Source: an uncultured Acidimicrobiales bacterium
Lineage (GTDB): Bacteria; Actinomycetota; Acidimicrobiia; Acidimicrobiales; Bin134
Length of the DNA stretch: 64,000 nucleotides
Reading direction: 5' to 3'
Assembly: GCA_951813325.1 (NCBI GenBank)
Contig: OX638350.1
Span: 2,833,954 to 2,897,953, forward strand
In this document: positions 61,581 through 64,000 of the stretch, in pieces
Layout: each line of letters starts with the position of its first letter
Position numbering within the stretch: the stretch's first letter is position 1
Notes under the pieces: model-generated
Database searches by the model: none
Told to the model about the DNA's origin: nothing
The model's input: only the letters and a program-made list of their open reading frames with translations
Made by a program: the position numbers and the translations under genes

Positions 61581-63430
61581 CCCGAAGCCATCCGGGCTTC
61601 AAGATCGAGCGCTCGGGGGCTGACCGAGAGATCGAAGTCGGCGCTGCCCAGGGTCCCGGGGTTCCAAACCTCCCGGTCCACCAGCCAGTTGCCCCAGCCG
61701 GAGAACCAGCCGTCGTGATACGACTCGAATTGTGGCGCCCACCAGTCCCGCAGCGGCATGCGGGTGGTCTGGTGGCCGGCCAGATCGGGCGCCGAGCCGG
61801 CGATGTCGTTTTCGGGGAGGTGGAGCACGAAATCAGCCGACAGCGATGGCGCCGAAGCGCTGTCAATCCAAGAACGGGCCTCGTAGTCCCGGAAGTACCA
61901 CAGGCTGGGCACCGAGATGCCGGTGTCCACCGCCACCGTCACCGGTCCCTCGCCGATCGATTTGCTGTACTCGTTGAGCGCCTCGATGCGGTGAACGGTG
62001 TCCACATAGTCATAGGTGGTGTGGACCTGGGTGAGGAGCTCCCGGGGATCGCGCTGGTTCGCGTAGTTGGATCTCCAGGAGACGAACAGCGTGCTGGCCA
62101 GCAGCCCGGCCAGAACCACCCAGACCGGAAGCATCCACGATTTTCTCCGGACCCGCCACAGCACTTGCACCCCATAGCCGGCCAGAAAGCCCATCGGCAC
62201 CAAGATGTGCAGCGCCAGCCACGGGAACCGCTCGCTGGCCCAGGAGTACGAGAACCAGCTGGCCACCGCGGTCCACAGCATGAACTTGCCGACAAACGTC
62301 GGGTTGCGGAACACGTTGACCGCGCCGATCACTGCGAGGACGCACACCAAGAACTCGTACAGCGGGATGGTGTACAGGTAGTAGTGCCACGGCTCGTTGC
62401 CCCGGTTGGTCTCCTGTTCGCCCCGCCAGTAGGAAAGCCCCTCGGTGAAGCCGTCCATGAAGCCCTCGGGCTTGTCGAAGAGAACCGTGAACCACAGGGC
62501 GAAGAAGAACAGGAACACCGCGGCGGCCAGCGCCCATCCCCACCAGTGGACGCTCCGAGCGGCCCGCACCACCGGCAGATCCCCTATCGACCGGGGGCTG
62601 GCCAGCAAGCCGATGACCTCCAGCATGAGCACGCCGTAGACGCCCAAGGTGAGGAAGATCTCCACGTCGTAGTAGGCGCTGACGGCAAAGGCGATGCCCA
62701 TGGGCACCAGCCCCGCGGGCAGCATCCACGACCACCCGGCGGCCCCCCGGTGGCGGCCCTCACTCTTCCCCGCACGCCTCTGCTGGACCGCCTGTTCGCC
62801 CAGCAGGGCCAAAAAGAAGCCCCCGAAGATGAACACCACTATGAACGCGGACTCTTTGACGGCGAAGCCCGCGGCCAATAAGAAGCCGAAGAGCGAGGGC
62901 AACAGCAGCGCAGGGCGGTCCAAGAACCGGACGATCACCACCATCATCGCCAGGGTGATGAACGCGGTCAGAGAGTCCTCGCGGCCCAAACGGGTCATGT
63001 AGACGGCGATGGGGCTGAAGGCCAGCACCGCGGAGGCGGTCAGGGTTGCCACCGAGCCCAGGGATCGGCGCAAGAACCACGGCAGGATGATCAACCCCAC
63101 CCCGGCCAGAACCGCGACCATGCGGGCGGTGGTGTGGGACTCCCCGAACACCCAGAAGAACGCCGACGTCAGGTAGAACCGCAACGGCCCGTGGTACACC
63201 GGGTCGTACCCCTCGTAGGTGCCCTCCAGGAACTTCCAGGAGTACCAGGCGTCCAGACTCTCATCGTGGTGCAGAGGGCGCTCGGCCAGCTCGACGAGCC
63301 GCAACACCAGCCCGGCCAGCGCCATCGCGCCGATGGCAATCGCCAAAGCTGTCTCCGGGCGGCGGCGCCAGAACTCCACCGGACTCCAGCTCCCCGCCAC
63401 TTCACCTCGTTCCCGGATCATTGCTCGCAA
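61577..63430 (-). CDS. TIGR03663-family membrane glycosyltransferase-like protein (Agl23-type)
   Basis: 617 residues with about a dozen hydrophobic segments. The first loop ends ERPLHHDESLDAWYSWKFLEG, the acidic motif position of GT39/GT83-like enzymes, followed by YDPVYHGPLRFYLTSAFFWVFGES and YMTRLGREDSLTAFITLAMM, which identify the TIGR03663 group. The C-terminal soluble domain has SIGEGPVTVAVDTGISVPSLWYFRDY. Probably transfers or handles lipid-linked sugars outside the membrane; a flippase-associated role is known for some relatives. The upstream gene ends 3 nt before its start. Confidence 0.88.
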   Translation of the reverse strand: MRAMIRERGEVAGSWSPVEFWRRRPETALAIAIGAMALAGLVLRLVELAERPLHHDESLDAWYSWKFLEGTYEGYDPVYHGPLRFYLTSAFFWVFGESHTTARMVAVLAGVGLIILPWFLRRSLGSVATLTASAVLAFSPIAVYMTRLGREDSLTAFITLAMMVVIVRFLDRPALLLPSLFGFLLAAGFAVKESAFIVVFIFGGFFLALLGEQAVQQRRAGKSEGRHRGAAGWSWMLPAGLVPMGIAFAVSAYYDVEIFLTLGVYGVLMLEVIGLLASPRSIGDLPVVRAARSVHWWGWALAAAVFLFFFALWFTVLFDKPEGFMDGFTEGLSYWRGEQETNRGNEPWHYYLYTIPLYEFLVCVLAVIGAVNVFRNPTFVGKFMLWTAVASWFSYSWASERFPWLALHILVPMGFLAGYGVQVLWRVRRKSWMLPVWVVLAGLLASTLFVSWRSNYANQRDPRELLTQVHTTYDYVDTVHRIEALNEYSKSIGEGPVTVAVDTGISVPSLWYFRDYEARSWIDSASAPSLSADFVLHLPENDIAGSAPDLAGHQTTRMPLRDWWAPQFESYHDGWFSGWGNWLVDREVWNPGTLGSADFDLSVSPRALDLEARMASG

Positions 63431-63433
63431 CCC

Positions 63434-64000
63434 TCAGCCCACCTTGTAGATCGCATACTCGCCTTGGGCGAACGCCAGAGCGCCCCGAGCGGCCCAGAAC
63501 TCCTCGCTGACTCCCGCCCGGCGCTCGATCGGCCCGACCACCACATAGTCCACCCCATAAGCATCCAACAGTTCCTCGGTTCCCTCGAAACCGCCCAGCA
63601 TGGTGCGGGCCTGCTGATGGCGCGCCGGCCAGTCGATGACCCCGAGGTCGTTGATCCAACCGGCGAATCCCACCACCGTCTGGCGCCCGCTGAGCGCCGG
63701 AACCGGATGGGTGTGCTCGAAGCCGATCAAGAACACGCTGTCGGGCGGCGTTTGATCCCGGGCCCACTCCCCCGCGGCCACCCCGTCACCGGTGGTGATG
63801 GGGTGGGGCCATACGTTCACCTCGGGATCGACCGCCTTCCAGACGTCCAGCGCGCCCGCGAAGGTGAGGGCGAAGAACAACACCACCGCCCCCGCCACCC
63901 CGGGCCATCCGAGAGAGGCCAGCCTCACCAGCACCGCGGCCACCAACAGCGACCCCAAAAGGACCACCGGGACGAACCAATGGGTGTTGTTCCACGGGTG
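63434..64000 (-). CDS. polytopic membrane protein, C-terminal part (start beyond window)
   Basis: About 189 codons are visible and the frame is open to the edge (NNTHWFVPVVLLGSLLVAAVL). Two or three hydrophobic segments are followed by a soluble domain: VNVWPHPITTGDGVAAGEWARDQ, FLIGFEHTHPVPALSGRQTVVGFAGW and VDYVVVGPIERRAGV. These are typical of the end of large GT39- or YfhO-like membrane proteins. Same strand and 3 nt from the TIGR03663-type gene, so probably one operon. Identity cannot be fixed without the missing part. Confidence 0.65.
   Translation of the reverse strand, partial: HPWNNTHWFVPVVLLGSLLVAAVLVRLASLGWPGVAGAVVLFFALTFAGALDVWKAVDPEVNVWPHPITTGDGVAAGEWARDQTPPDSVFLIGFEHTHPVPALSGRQTVVGFAGWINDLGVIDWPARHQQARTMLGGFEGTEELLDAYGVDYVVVGPIERRAGVSEEFWAARGALAFAQGEYAIYKVG

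Noticed and set aside
1..64000. CRISPR arrays and rRNA genes
   Set aside because: No regularly spaced repeats and no rRNA-like sequence were seen.

Overview
The window is high-GC DNA with bacterial gene organisation (short gaps, ATGA/GTGA overlaps, GGAGG-type ribosome sites, GTG and TTG starts). The gene set points to Actinomycetota, most plausibly an acidimicrobial lineage. It includes a luciferase-like (possibly F420-type) oxidoreductase, a mycothiol-type DinB protein next to a CGFC glutaredoxin, a DUF222/HNH protein, a TIGR03663-type membrane glycosyltransferase, and many SDR, acyl-CoA and 2-oxoglutarate enzymes. No ribosomal RNA or universal marker gene is present, so the assignment is inference.

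Layout. 1-8.9 kb: end of a peptide-binding lipoprotein gene, then a putative Fe/2OG oxygenase divergent from a UGSC-type selenoprotein gene. The selenoprotein gene contains an in-frame TGA followed by a SECIS-like hairpin, and a probable partner gene follows it. After these come a luciferase-like oxidoreductase, a methyltransferase, two SDRs and a Bcr/CflA-like MFS exporter. 8.9-17.5 kb: an accessory island ending at tRNA-Glu(CTC). It holds a decayed VapBC45-like pair, an intact MazEF-like pair, an IS3 remnant fused to a NYN-domain gene fragment, a 168-bp palindromic-ended element, a DUF222/HNH gene, a gene split by an in-frame TAG, tRNA-derived direct repeats and a P4-type integrase beside the tRNA. 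17.6-34.2 kb: catabolic and lipid-type genes (methyltransferase, three SDRs, CCC1/VIT1 transporter, CoA transferase, two acyl-CoA synthetases, crotonase, thiolase, acyl-CoA dehydrogenase, TauD-like dioxygenase), plus a membrane-anchored sulfite-oxidase-like molybdoenzyme and rsgA.

34.2-42.6 kb: a phosphotransferase pseudogene, tRNA-Ala(CGC), a plsY-moeA-moaA-moaC operon (molybdenum cofactor), a FmdB-like protein and MTA phosphorylase, a HigBA-like pair, a CpaB/SAF protein and uppP. 42.6-46.2 kb: the second, identical, inverted copy of the 168-bp element at the stop codon of a TldE/PmbA gene, then tldD and another MazEF-like pair. 46.2-64 kb: a ThDP enzyme, a YbhN-like flippase-type protein, a PAP2 protein, dxs, a UvrD-like helicase with a C-terminal HRDC domain, a TacAT-like pair, a D-aminoacylase-type amidohydrolase, an NfuA-like protein, an ABC-2 exporter, a crotonase, mycothiol-linked genes, a TIGR03663-type protein and the end of a second membrane protein.

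How they connect: the acyl-CoA dehydrogenase, thiolase and SDR run in one direction, opposite an acyl-CoA synthetase, as in a beta-oxidation-type module. The moa/moe genes lie about 4 kb from a molybdoenzyme that would need their product. The most notable observations are the selenoprotein gene, the pair of identical mobile repeats, and the layered tRNA-Glu island rich in broken genes.
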